Source of the DNA: Clostridiales bacterium
GTDB taxonomy: Bacteria > Bacillota > Clostridia > Oscillospirales > Oscillospiraceae
Reading direction: 5' to 3'
NCBI GenBank assembly: GCA_018374635.1
Contig: JAHAEW010000008.1
Span: 1 to 63,379 of the forward strand
DNA: 63,379 nucleotides
The notes under the pieces were generated by a model. That model ran no database searches. It saw nothing but the letters and a program-made list of their open reading frames with translations, and was not told the origin of the DNA. Made by a program: the position numbers and the translations under genes. Below are positions 16,920 through 26,674 of the stretch, piece after piece. Position 1 is the first letter of the stretch. The number at the start of each line of letters is the position of its first letter.

Positions 16920-18674
16920 ATGGCCATACCTGAGGCATTTATTGATGAACTGGTGGCCCGGAACGAGATCTCCGATGTGGTCTCCTCCTATGTCCACCTG
17001 ACCCGGAAGGGCAACAACCTCTGGGGGCTGTGCCCCTTTCACAATGAAAAGACCCCCTCGTTCTCCGTTGCGCCGGAGAAGCAGATCTACCACTGCTTTG
17101 GCTGCGGCAAGGGAGGGGGGGTGATCTCCTTTATCATGGAGATGGAGAACCTCCCCTTTGTGGAAGCGGTGCGCTTCCTGGCCCAGCGCTCCGGCATGGA
17201 GATGCCTGAGCAGGGGGAGAATGAGGGATACCGCCGCCGGAGAGAACGGCTTTTGGCCCTGAACAAGGACGCGGCCCGGTTTTTCCACGAGAAGCTGCGC
17301 GCCCCGGAGGGGAGGGCGGGGGCGGAGTACCTCTTCCGGAAGCGGGGCCTCTCCCAGGGGGTGGTCACCCGCTTTGGACTGGGTACGGCTCCCGAGGGAT
17401 GGGACAACCTGATCCAGGCCATGGGGGAAAAGGGCTATACCAAGCGGGAGCTGCTGGACGCCGGACTGGCGGTGGACAACAAAAAGGGACGGATCTATGA
17501 CCGCTTCCGCAACCGGGTGATGTTTCCTATCATCGACCTGCGGGGGGAGGTCATCGGATTCGGCGGCCGCGTGCTGGACGACTCCACGCCCAAGTACCTC
17601 AACTCCCCGGATACGGTGATCTACAACAAGAGCCGCAATCTTTTTGCACTGAACATCGCCAAAAAATCCAAGCAGGGCCGGATCATTCTCACCGAGGGGT
17701 ATATGGATACCCTCTCGCTCCACCAGGCGGGATTTGACTGCGCGGTGGCGAGCCTGGGCACGTCGCTGACCCAGGAGCATGCCCAGCTTCTCTCCCGGTA
17801 TACCAAAGAGGCGGTCATTGCCTACGACGGGGACGGCGCGGGGATGAAGGCTGCCCAGCGCGCCATTCCCATTCTGGAAAAGACGGGCATCCAGGTCAAG
17901 GTCCTCCAGATGCGGGGCGCCAAGGACCCGGACGAGTTTATCAAAAAATACGGCCGGGAGGCTTTTGCCAAGCTGCTGGATCAGAGCGAGAACCACATTG
18001 AGTACCGCCTGCGCCAGATCCAGGTGAAATACGACCTGAGCGACGACGCCCAGAAGGTGGAATTTCTCCGGGAGAGCGCCGCGATGCTCTCCACCCTCCC
18101 CAGCCCAGTGGAGCGGGAGATCTACGGCGGACGGGCCGCCCAGGCAGCGGGGATCTCCCCGCAGTCCATGGAGCAGGAGATCCAGCGGGAGTATCAGCGC
18201 CGGCTCCGGCAGGCCAAAAAGCAGCAGGAGCGCCGGGATCTGACCCCGGCGGCCCAGCTTCAGCCGCGGGAATACGGCATCCGCTATCCGAACATGCGCT
18301 CCGGACGGGCAGAGGAGGGGGTGCTGCGGCTGATGCTGCTGGAGCCGGCCCTCTTTCGGGAGAGCGGAGCCCTGACGCCGGAGCAGTTTTCCGTCCCGGT
18401 GCTGGGGCGGGTATACGCCCTGCTGCGCCAGCGTTTTCTGGAGGGGCGCAGCACCCAGCTGGCCGCCCTGGCTGGGGAACTGACCGGGGAGGAGATGAGC
18501 TTCCTGGCCGGGGTGCTGGAAAAGCCGGAGTCTCTGGCTCACAGCCAGCAGGCCCTGCGGGATTACATAGCCATCATTCAGACCGAGGCCCTCAAGCGAG
18601 CAGGGGAGAGCGAAGTGGACCCCCTCCTGGCGGCCGCGGAAAAATTTAGAGAAAAAAAAGCCTACGGAGGATGA
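16920..18674 (+). CDS. dnaG: DNA primase
   Basis: The 584-residue primase that makes RNA primers at the replication fork. The N-terminal CHC2 zinc finger is visible as CPFHNEKTPSF and YHCFGCGKGGG (residues about 38-63). The TOPRIM core follows with EGYMDTLSLHQAG near 259 and AYDGDGAGMKAA near 301. The C-terminal region binds DnaB in the family. It is preceded by GGAAGGGGG and separated from rpoD by only 4 bases, the classic macromolecular-synthesis arrangement. Confidence 0.97.
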   Translation: MAIPEAFIDELVARNEISDVVSSYVHLTRKGNNLWGLCPFHNEKTPSFSVAPEKQIYHCFGCGKGGGVISFIMEMENLPFVEAVRFLAQRSGMEMPEQGENEGYRRRRERLLALNKDAARFFHEKLRAPEGRAGAEYLFRKRGLSQGVVTRFGLGTAPEGWDNLIQAMGEKGYTKRELLDAGLAVDNKKGRIYDRFRNRVMFPIIDLRGEVIGFGGRVLDDSTPKYLNSPDTVIYNKSRNLFALNIAKKSKQGRIILTEGYMDTLSLHQAGFDCAVASLGTSLTQEHAQLLSRYTKEAVIAYDGDGAGMKAAQRAIPILEKTGIQVKVLQMRGAKDPDEFIKKYGREAFAKLLDQSENHIEYRLRQIQVKYDLSDDAQKVEFLRESAAMLSTLPSPVEREIYGGRAAQAAGISPQSMEQEIQREYQRRLRQAKKQQERRDLTPAAQLQPREYGIRYPNMRSGRAEEGVLRLMLLEPALFRESGALTPEQFSVPVLGRVYALLRQRFLEGRSTQLAALAGELTGEEMSFLAGVLEKPESLAHSQQALRDYIAIIQTEALKRAGESEVDPLLAAAEKFREKKAYGG

Positions 18675-18678
18675 GCAC

Positions 18679-19992
<1,314 letters not shown>

Positions 19993-20005
19993 TCCGGACA
20001 CCATA

Positions 20006-20055
20006 AAAAACAGCTCTCCCGGTTTTGCGTCAGGCGCGCCGGGGGAGCTGTTTTT
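20006..20055. terminator. Bidirectional terminator between rpoD and the DUF2461 gene
   Basis: A stem of about 17 bp, AAAAACAGCTC-T-CCCGG paired with CCGGG-G-GAGCTGTTTTT (one T-G pair), with A-run and T-run on opposite sides. It can end transcription of rpoD on the plus strand and of the convergent gene on the minus strand. Confidence 0.9.
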
Positions 20056-20071
20056 GTCTGCGGGGCTTCTT

Positions 20072-20755
20072 TTATGGCATACGGGGGTCCGGATCGCCGT
20101 CCAGAGAGGAGAAATAGGTGTAGAAGGGGAGCAGGAAATCATATCCCTCCAGCAGCGTATCCACCAGGTCGTGGGAGTAGAGGAGCCCGTCCAGCTTTCG
20201 GCCGCACTCCAGCGCCAGGCTCTTTTTGTTGTACCAGGGGGACAGGAGCGGGGAAGGGGACTCGCCCTTGGGGCGCTTGTAGTCCACGCCGGTGAGCTGA
20301 AAGACCTCCTGCCGGGCCAGACTGCGGACCAGGCGCTCAAAGGGCGCGGGGTCCCGGTCCAGCCGGACGCGGAATTTGGCCATGGTCAGCGGAGTGGCCG
20401 AGTAATATCCAAGGCCATAGGACCAGCCCTCCGGCTCCAGCTCAAACCAAAAGACGGGGCGGGTGGAAAAGGCGTCCTCGGTGGGGCGCTCCATGGACCA
20501 CCAGAGATGATCCTTGTAGGGCCCTCTGCCGTGCAGGCGCCGGGCGTCCCGGTAGATGCGGGAGACTTTGCAGCACAGCCCGGGGACCTGATGCCGGTCC
20601 TGGAAGGCGTTATAGACCTCCTGGGCCAGGGCCTTCATGGGCTGATAAAAGTGGGTCAGATATTCCTCTTTGTGGGCCTGAAACCAGGCGCGCTCATTGT
20701 TGAACCGGATGCCCCACATAAAATCGATGGTGGCGTCGGAAAAGCCTTGAAACAT
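20072..20755 (-). CDS. DUF2461 domain-containing protein
   Basis: A 227-residue soluble protein of the DUF2461 family. It opens with the typical MFQGFSDATIDFMWGIRFNN, and SRIYRDARRLHGRGPYKDHL matches the family's RIYRDxRFxxdKsPYKxx core near residue 65. The function of the family is unknown. There is no signal peptide or membrane segment. The start follows CAGGAGGG on the minus strand. It is downstream of vanW in the same direction but separated by a hairpin. Confidence 0.8.
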   Translation of the reverse strand: MFQGFSDATIDFMWGIRFNNERAWFQAHKEEYLTHFYQPMKALAQEVYNAFQDRHQVPGLCCKVSRIYRDARRLHGRGPYKDHLWWSMERPTEDAFSTRPVFWFELEPEGWSYGLGYYSATPLTMAKFRVRLDRDPAPFERLVRSLARQEVFQLTGVDYKRPKGESPSPLLSPWYNKKSLALECGRKLDGLLYSHDLVDTLLEGYDFLLPFYTYFSSLDGDPDPRMP

Positions 20756-20785
20756 AGGGAGATCCCTCCTGAAAGAGATAAACAG

Positions 20786-20813
20786 GAGCGCGGGTCATCC
20801 CCGACCCGCGCTC
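20786..20813 (-). terminator. Hairpin after the VanW-family gene
   Basis: A perfect 11-bp stem, GAGCGCGGGTC / GACCCGCGCTC, with a 6-base loop, just past the stop codon at 20830. On the minus strand it is followed by CTGTTTATC, a poor T-run, so termination may be partial and the DUF2461 gene may receive read-through. Confidence 0.7.
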
Positions 20814-20829
20814 GAAAGAGACAAAGAAC

Positions 20830-22731
20830 TCAGGCTCCGGCCTGGGCTTCCGGAGGAAGGACCGGCACATTCGGATCGGCGGAGACAGCGGGGGCCGGTG
20901 TGCTGCTGGGGGCCGCGGAGTCGGTGGGCGCCGGAGTCGGAGCCGGTGTGGGACTTGGCGCTGTGGTCGGAGCGGGGGTACTGGAAGGCGTGGGCGTGGC
21001 CGTCGGCGCAGGCGTTGGGGTGGGGGATGGCACAGGCGACGGTGTGGGCGTGACCGGCACCTCCGTCATCAGACCGGTGGAGGTGTCGATGCCCAGACGG
21101 GCGGCGTCGGCGGGGTTATAGAAATAGACCGCATTGCGCACGTCGAAGCGGTCATTGTGGATGACCGTGTCGCTGATGACCTTGCCGTTGGCGTCCCGCA
21201 GGCGCTGATGGACCTCCACCACCTTGCCGGTGTAGGCGGTGCGGGTGGGGTCCTTCTGGGGCTTGGAGCCCTGGGGCACCGAGCTGTTGGGCTCATAGAC
21301 GGTCTTGGGGGCGGTAGTGCTGACCACCACCGAGTAGGGATCGCCATAGACGCCGGTGGTATTGGTGCCATAGATGGTGACATTGCAGTACCGGCTGCCG
21401 CCGCTCTTGCTGAGCGAGGCCACGATCTTGATGGGGTAGTCGGTGTTATTCTTGAACTGGAAATCCAGGCTGTTGCTGTACACCGTGGCGTCCAGCCCGG
21501 AGGGGAGATATCCCACGTCATACTTGTGCTTGTGGCGCTCCACCGTCTCCAGGTTGGCCTTGAGCGTGGTATAATAGAGGGTGGAGGAGAGCTGGCACAC
21601 GCCGCCGGCCCAGGTGTCCTGGGTGGTGCCGCTCACATAGGCGCCGGCCTTCTGATAGCCGCCGGCCTGGGAGTAGGGTCCCACTGTGGCGTTGTAGGAG
21701 AAGGTCTCGCCGGGCAGGAGGATGGTGCCGTTGACCCGCTGGCAGGCCAGATCCACATTGTGCCAGCGGGAGGAGCCGCCGGCGGTCTTGGTGGAGGACT
21801 TGCCCAGGACATCTTTGAAGAGGTTGGCGTTGAGCTTGGCGGTGGTGATGTTTGGCTCCTCTTTCTCCAGCGGCACGGAGCAGACCTCTCCCTCCGCGGT
21901 GTCGGCCAGTGCGGAGCGGGCGGCCTCGGTGTCAAACCGGATGCCGGTGACCGAGGGAACGATCTCCTTGGTGTTTTTGTCCAAATAGGCGTCGGCAGCC
22001 TCGGTGTAGACCTCCTGATAGATGGCCTCAAAGTCGGGCTCGGGGGGGGCCTCTGTCATCACAGGGACCTCAATGGGCAGGGGAGCGGAGGCGCCGCCCT
22101 CCGTCAAAAGGGTCTGAAATTCCCGCAGGAGCTGCTCCTCCAGAGCCTCCACGTCGATGGCCTGCCCGGTGGCGCCCTTGGTAAAATCCAGAGTGTCCGC
22201 CGTCACGGTCCAGCTGGTCTCCACCATGGGGTTGGAGATGTGCCCTTCCGCCTGGGCAATGGAGGCAGGCGTCTGGGAGAACGAGAGCTGGACCTCCACC
22301 TCGCCCGAATGCCCCAGAAGAGCGGAGAGGAAACGGAAACCGCCGGCCGCCGCGCCGCCGCTGCGGTTGTCGGCCCAGGCCGCGTCCACCGCGCCGGAGA
22401 TATCTGCGCTCAGCGTGTCCCCGGAGACGGTGAAGGCAGTGCCGTTGCAGGTAAAGTCGGCAGAAAGGGCGGAGAGCTTGGCGGGAAGCTCGGCCTCCAA
22501 TTTGGCCTCAGCCTGTTCCCGGGTGAGGCTGCCTACCTGAATGCCGCTGATACGGGTGTTTGGCAGCAGCTTGCCGCTGGTGGCGGCATAGGCGCACATG
22601 CCGGCGTAACCGGCGCAGAGCAGCAAAAGGAAAATGAGTACGCCGACCAGTACCCTGGGTGGTCGGCCGGACTTTCTGCGTCTGCCGCCTTCCGGGTCCG
22701 GCATGACACGCTTGCCTTTCTGTTGTTCCAT
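20830..22731 (-). CDS. VanW-family exported peptidoglycan-associated protein with Pro/Thr-rich tail
   Basis: A 633-residue surface protein. A basic N-terminus is followed by a membrane anchor (VLVGVLIFLLLLCAGYAGM, about residues 28-46). Next comes a YoaR-type putative peptidoglycan-binding region and the VanW domain with GETFSYNATVGPYSQAGGY and AGGVCQLSSTLYYTTL near 330-390. The last roughly 75 residues are a low-complexity Pro/Thr/Ser/Ala tail, a likely cell-wall spacer without an LPXTG motif. VanW occurs in some vancomycin-resistance clusters, but there is no van ligase here and resistance should not be inferred. The ATG at 22731 has GGGAG upstream; a TTG three codons earlier is an alternative. 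Confidence 0.88.
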   Translation of the reverse strand: MEQQKGKRVMPDPEGGRRRKSGRPPRVLVGVLIFLLLLCAGYAGMCAYAATSGKLLPNTRISGIQVGSLTREQAEAKLEAELPAKLSALSADFTCNGTAFTVSGDTLSADISGAVDAAWADNRSGGAAAGGFRFLSALLGHSGEVEVQLSFSQTPASIAQAEGHISNPMVETSWTVTADTLDFTKGATGQAIDVEALEEQLLREFQTLLTEGGASAPLPIEVPVMTEAPPEPDFEAIYQEVYTEAADAYLDKNTKEIVPSVTGIRFDTEAARSALADTAEGEVCSVPLEKEEPNITTAKLNANLFKDVLGKSSTKTAGGSSRWHNVDLACQRVNGTILLPGETFSYNATVGPYSQAGGYQKAGAYVSGTTQDTWAGGVCQLSSTLYYTTLKANLETVERHKHKYDVGYLPSGLDATVYSNSLDFQFKNNTDYPIKIVASLSKSGGSRYCNVTIYGTNTTGVYGDPYSVVVSTTAPKTVYEPNSSVPQGSKPQKDPTRTAYTGKVVEVHQRLRDANGKVISDTVIHNDRFDVRNAVYFYNPADAARLGIDTSTGLMTEVPVTPTPSPVPSPTPTPAPTATPTPSSTPAPTTAPSPTPAPTPAPTDSAAPSSTPAPAVSADPNVPVLPPEAQAGA

Positions 22732-22779
22732 GCATATCAACTCCCAATAATTTCAGGTAAAGAACGGAATACGCTCTTC

Positions 22780-22808
22780 ATTATAGGTGTCCCCGTCCAA
22801 AAATGCAA
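22780..22808 (-). promoter_or_regulatory. SigA-type promoter of the VanW-family gene
   Basis: On the minus strand TTGCAT (22808-22803), a 17-base spacer and a consensus TATAAT (22785-22780) followed by GAAG. The start of transcription would be near 22773, giving a leader of about 40 bases. The 302-base gap 22732-23033 otherwise holds only the promoter of the next gene and AT-rich sequence. Confidence 0.8.
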
Positions 22809-22974
22809 TTACAGAACGGTTACAGGGTATGTTCCCACCGGTTTGCGTTCCGCCAATAGCGCGTTGCAATGCGTTTGGAGCGCCCTTTAGACGTATGCAG
22901 GAGGATTCTGTTCCCGCCGGGGACGGGTTTAAAAAAATTTAAATATATTTTTCATCGATTCTTTCAGAGTTCTG

Positions 22975-22983
22975 TGCTACAAT
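22975..22983 (+). promoter_or_regulatory. Extended -10 promoter of the XpaC-like gene
   Basis: TG-C-TACAAT forms an extended -10 element. The best -35 at 17 bases, TCGATT (22955-22960), is poor. The region upstream (22930-22952) is A/T-rich against a GC-rich background. The predicted leader is about 45 bases. Confidence 0.5.
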
Positions 22984-23033
22984 CAAATACGATACAGAGT
23001 GGGAAAATCATCGCCGAACAGGAGGGCCCGGAT

Positions 23034-24245
23034 ATGGCGGGTTATGAAAAGAAAAATACGAATGACAGTGAGATTGGATCCTGGATCCTGATTGTAGTCA
23101 TGCTGGCGGTATTCTGGCCGGTGGGGCTGTTCTTGCTATTCCGAAAACTGACCGAGAATAGCGGAAATGGGACGGCCGGCCATAAGAAGTCCGTCCGAAC
23201 CGAACGGGAGTATGCCGAGCCTGGCACACAGGGGGTGCGCCAGGGAGAGCGGCCGGTGGTGCGGCGGCGGACAGAGGAGCGCCGGCCCGGCACGCAGGGG
23301 GTGGTATCCTCCGGAACGGCGGAGGCCCGAAGCGTCCGGCGCCGTCTCCCGGCACAGCAGGAGCACCTGCGCCTGAACCGGGGAAAGAACATGATGATCG
23401 CCGGCGGTGTGATGGCAGGCATCTTCGGCCTGGGGACTGCAAGCTCCGTCATTGACATGGTGGAGAGCATCTTCTGGGGCGGAAATCCGATCTGGTATCT
23501 GGAGGATATCTTCTTCCCTCTGGGATTTTGCTGCGCAGGACTTGTGGTGCTGTCTGTGGGGATGAGCAGGAATAAGAAGGCCCGCCGGTTCCGCAAGTAT
23601 CTGGCGCTGATTGGACACCAGACCTCCATTTCGGTGGAGACGCTGGCCCAGGCGATGCCGGTGTCGGTGCATACGGCCTGTGATGATCTCCAGGAGATGC
23701 TGGATGAGGGCCTCTTTTCCACCGGCTATCTGGATATGAGCACCGGGCGTCTCATCCTCAGCGGCGATGGAATTCAGGAGGAAAAGCCCGAGCCGCAGCC
23801 GGAGCCGGAGCCGGCCGGAGGAGAGGATGACCGCATCCTGGCCCAGATCCGGGCGGTGAACGACGCCATCGAGGACGCCGCCATGAGCGAGAAGATCGAC
23901 CGGATCGAGGAGATCACCCGCAAGATCTTTGACTACCAGAAGAAGAATCCGGAAAAGGGCGGACAGCTGCGCAGCTTTTTGAACTACTACCTCCCCACGA
24001 CGCTGAAGATCCTCAACTCCTACGCCCAGCTGGAGGAACAGGGCGTGGAGGGGGAGAACATCAGCGCCGCCAAGGTCCGCATCGAGGGGATGATGGATAA
24101 GGTGGTGGAGGGCTTTGAAAAGCAGCTGGATAAGCTTTTTGAGAACACGGCCATGGACATCACCACCGATGTGAAGGTACTGGAACAGATGCTGGAAAAG
24201 GACGGACTCTTCCAGAATGGAAACGGTCTGACCCTGGGCGGCTGA
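23034..24245 (+). CDS. XpaC-like (5-bromo-4-chloroindolyl phosphate hydrolysis family) membrane protein
   Basis: A 403-residue protein with one N-terminal membrane segment (GSWILIVVMLAVFWPVGLF, residues about 15-33). An Arg-rich linker follows, then two further hydrophobic segments near residues 123-180. The cytoplasmic C-terminal half (from about residue 270) is helical and matches the XpaC family: EEITRKIFDYQKKNPEKGG, then LNYYLPTTLKIL. The family is named for an indirect phenotype and is not a proven phosphatase; related proteins occur beside toxic-anion-resistance (TelA) genes, which are absent here. The start was chosen for GGAGG at 23021-23025. Function unknown. Confidence 0.72.
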   Translation: MAGYEKKNTNDSEIGSWILIVVMLAVFWPVGLFLLFRKLTENSGNGTAGHKKSVRTEREYAEPGTQGVRQGERPVVRRRTEERRPGTQGVVSSGTAEARSVRRRLPAQQEHLRLNRGKNMMIAGGVMAGIFGLGTASSVIDMVESIFWGGNPIWYLEDIFFPLGFCCAGLVVLSVGMSRNKKARRFRKYLALIGHQTSISVETLAQAMPVSVHTACDDLQEMLDEGLFSTGYLDMSTGRLILSGDGIQEEKPEPQPEPEPAGGEDDRILAQIRAVNDAIEDAAMSEKIDRIEEITRKIFDYQKKNPEKGGQLRSFLNYYLPTTLKILNSYAQLEEQGVEGENISAAKVRIEGMMDKVVEGFEKQLDKLFENTAMDITTDVKVLEQMLEKDGLFQNGNGLTLGG

Positions 24246-24325
24246 GGAGGCCGGATGCGCTCACGGACGGGCCGCAGGCTGTCAGAAAAAGGCGCGGCGC
24301 ATAGGATGTTCCAGGGGGAGAGACC

Positions 24326-25096
24326 ATGCAGCTGACCGAACACATTTTAACGCGAAACGACTGCTATAAGGCGGGGCGCACCATCGTACCCAAGGGTATC
24401 ATGGTCCATTCCACCGGTACCGCCCAGCCGGACGTGAATGTCTGGCTGCGGCTGTGGGACCGGCCGGGGGTGGAGAAATGCGCCCACGCCTTTGTTCATG
24501 CCGGCGGCGTGACCGAGACGCTGCCCTGGAACTGGCGGGGCTGGCATGCCGGGACCCCGCCCGGCGGGGGTATATCGGCCAACAACACCCACATCAGCTT
24601 TGAGATCCTGGAGCCCGTCGGGCATACCTACCAGGGCGGGACCATGGTGGGCTATGACGCGGATGGGAACGCGGACTATTTCCGGCGGGTGTATACCAAC
24701 GCCGTGGAGCTGTGCGCCATGCTTTGCCGCAAATACGGCCTGGACCCCCTGCGGGATATTGTGGACCACCGGGAGGGCTATCAGGAGGATATGGCCAGCA
24801 GCCACGCCGACGTGTCCCACTGGTTTCCTAGGCACGGCAAGAGCATGGATACCCTGCGGGCCGATGTGAAGGCCCTTCTGGAAGGAGAGCGTAAGTTGAC
24901 ACAGGAGCAGTTTGACGCCATGTTTCAGACCGCTATGGCGGCCTACCGCAAGGAGCAGGAGGCCAGGCCGGTCAGCTCCTGGGCAGAGACGGACTGGGAC
25001 GCGGCGGTGAAGGCGGGACTCTTTGACGGGACCCGGCCCTGCGCCCCCCTGACCCGGGAGCAGGCCGCCGTGGTGCTGGGCCGCATGAAAAAATGA
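24326..25096 (+). CDS. Endolysin-like N-acetylmuramoyl-L-alanine amidase (amidase_2/PGRP fold)
   Basis: A 256-residue amidase predicted to cut the MurNAc-L-Ala bond of peptidoglycan. Zinc-ligand candidates are His in IMVHSTG near residue 28 and the His in DMASSHADVSHWF near 157-162, with the family's NWRGWHAG near 73. The last 60 residues carry a short repeat-like module (WAETDWDAAVKAGLFDG, then TREQAAVVLGRM), seen at the C-terminus of Firmicute phage endolysins. There is no signal peptide, which is also endolysin-like, but no holin, tail or integrase gene is adjacent. AGGGGGAGAG precedes ATG 24326. It is probably a domesticated or stranded phage gene. Confidence 0.85.
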   Translation: MQLTEHILTRNDCYKAGRTIVPKGIMVHSTGTAQPDVNVWLRLWDRPGVEKCAHAFVHAGGVTETLPWNWRGWHAGTPPGGGISANNTHISFEILEPVGHTYQGGTMVGYDADGNADYFRRVYTNAVELCAMLCRKYGLDPLRDIVDHREGYQEDMASSHADVSHWFPRHGKSMDTLRADVKALLEGERKLTQEQFDAMFQTAMAAYRKEQEARPVSSWAETDWDAAVKAGLFDGTRPCAPLTREQAAVVLGRMKK

Positions 25097-25100
25097 CCGC

Positions 25101-25146
25101 GCGGGCATACCCGGGAGGCTTCCGCTTCCCGGGTATGCCCGCTTTT
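25101..25146. terminator. Bidirectional terminator between the amidase gene and murC
   Basis: A perfect 16-bp stem, GCGGGCATACCCGGGA / TCCCGGGTATGCCCGC, with a 10-base loop. TTTT follows on the plus strand and the complement of AAAAAA (25088-25093) on the minus strand, so it serves both convergent genes. Confidence 0.92.
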
Positions 25147-25152
25147 ACACGA

Positions 25153-26526
25153 TTACTGGTGTTTGACCAGAGACTCGCCGGCGGTGTAGATGTCGCCGGC
25201 GCCCACGGTCAGGATGAGATCCCCCGGACGGGCGATCTCCCGCAGGAGAGCCGTGACCTCCTCCAGGGTGGCGCAGTAGCGGCTGCCCGGGATCTGCTCG
25301 GCCAAATCCCGGGAGGAGATACCCAGGGTATCGGTCTCCCGGGCGGCGTAGATCTCGGCCAGGATGGCCAGATCAGGCTCCCGGAGCACCTGGACAAAGT
25401 CGGAGAAGAGGGCCTTGGTCCGGGTGTAGGTGTGGGGCTGGAAGGCGCAGATGATGCGCTCATAGCCCATGCCCTTCACGGCGGAGAAGAGAGCCTGGAG
25501 CTCCCCCGGGTGGTGGGCATAGTCATCGTAGACCTCTGCCCCGTGGAAGCTGCCCTTGTGCTCAAAGCGGCGGCCCGCGCCCCGGAAAGCGGCAAGACCC
25601 TCCTCCACCGCGGCGGCGGGGAAGCGCAGGGCGATGGCTGAGGCGGCAGCGGCCAAAGCGTTTTTCACGTTGTGTACGCCGGGGACCTGGAGCTCCACAT
25701 GGGCGAATTTCTCCCCGCGGCAGACCACGTCAAAGGCGGGCAGGCCGTTGACCCAGGTCAGACCGGCGGCGTGGACGTCACCCTCCTCCAGGCCGAAGGT
25801 GAGGATGGGGCGTTCCTCGCCCGCCAGGGCGTGCATGGTGTTGGCGTCGTCCCGGTTGGCGATGATGAGCCCGCCCTCGGGCACCCGGTCGGCAAAGGAG
25901 CGGAAGGAGCGCTCCACATCCTCCAGGTCCTTGAAGAAGTCCAGGTGGTCGGCCTCGATGTTGAGGATCACGGCCACGGTGGGAAAGAAGGAGAGGAAGG
26001 AATTGCAGTATTCACAGCTCTCCAGGATGATGGTGTCCCCCTTGCCCACCCGGTGGCCCGCGCCCAGGAGGGGAAGGGTGCCGCCGATCATGACGGTGGG
26101 ATCGGCGGCGGCGGCCATGGCAATGTGGGTGCACATGGAAGTAGTGGTGGTCTTGCCGTGGGTACCCGCGATGCACAGGGCGTTGCGGTAGCCCCGCATG
26201 ATGGAACCCCAGGCCTGGGCCCGCTCAAAGACCGGGACGCCAAGGCGGTGGGCCTCGGCGATCTCCGGATTGGAGTCGTGGGCGGCGGCGGTGCGGATGA
26301 TGAGATCGGCGCCGGCGATGTTTTCGGCCCGGTGGCCGATGTCCACCCGGATGCCCAGGGAGCGCAGATGCTCCGTGGCGGCGCTCTCCCGCATATCGGA
26401 GCCGGTGATGGTCATGCCGGCCCCGTGGAGAACCTCCGCCAGAGGGGACATGGAAACGCCGCCGATGCCGACCAGATGGGCCCGCCGGCCGGGACGCAGA
26501 AAATCATGGATGTCAGTTGCAGCCAT
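25153..26526 (-). CDS. murC: UDP-N-acetylmuramate-L-alanine ligase
   Basis: The 457-residue MurC, which adds L-alanine to UDP-MurNAc in the cytoplasm, the first amino-acid step of peptidoglycan synthesis. It shows HLVGIGGVSMSPLA near residue 17, the ATP loop GTHGKTTTTSM near 115, ESCEYCNSF near 165 and DDYAHHPGEL near 335, all Mur-ligase signatures. ATG 26526 follows GGAAAGGG at normal distance; an in-frame GTG four codons upstream is too close to that site. The gene stands alone on the minus strand, far from the mur/fts cluster at 41-55 kb, so it must have its own promoter. Confidence 0.95.
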   Translation of the reverse strand: MAATDIHDFLRPGRRAHLVGIGGVSMSPLAEVLHGAGMTITGSDMRESAATEHLRSLGIRVDIGHRAENIAGADLIIRTAAAHDSNPEIAEAHRLGVPVFERAQAWGSIMRGYRNALCIAGTHGKTTTTSMCTHIAMAAAADPTVMIGGTLPLLGAGHRVGKGDTIILESCEYCNSFLSFFPTVAVILNIEADHLDFFKDLEDVERSFRSFADRVPEGGLIIANRDDANTMHALAGEERPILTFGLEEGDVHAAGLTWVNGLPAFDVVCRGEKFAHVELQVPGVHNVKNALAAAASAIALRFPAAAVEEGLAAFRGAGRRFEHKGSFHGAEVYDDYAHHPGELQALFSAVKGMGYERIICAFQPHTYTRTKALFSDFVQVLREPDLAILAEIYAARETDTLGISSRDLAEQIPGSRYCATLEEVTALLREIARPGDLILTVGAGDIYTAGESLVKHQ

Positions 26527-26559
26527 GGGTTTACACACCCTTTCCAGAAGTTTATAATG

Positions 26560-26592
26560 ACGATATGGTATCGTATTTGCGCCCTGGGCGCA
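26560..26592. promoter_or_regulatory. Two adjacent perfect palindromes in the murC-cca divergent region
   Basis: ACGATA-TGG-TATCGT (26560-26574) and TGCGCC-CTG-GGCGCA (26578-26592), each with 6-base arms and a 3-base spacer, lie just upstream of murC. The size and position suit a repressor operator overlapping the murC promoter. TTATAA-like sequence lies at 26551-26556, but no good -35 is visible. No candidate regulator gene is adjacent. Confidence 0.4.
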
Positions 26593-26674
26593 GAGGGGAA
26601 ACAGATTTGGAACATATTATTATATACCGCAGTATAGTCCCCTTACAAGAGAAAAATACGGGAAACGGGGTGGT

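Noticed and set aside
20863..21060. The repetitive Pro/Thr codons in the VanW gene as a tandem repeat or CRISPR-like element
   Set aside because: They are irregular, in frame and encode a low-complexity surface tail; there are no spacers of uniform length.
20830..22731. Vancomycin-resistance function for the VanW protein
   Set aside because: VanW-domain proteins are common in Gram-positives; no vanA/B-type ligase, vanH, vanX or two-component genes are present.
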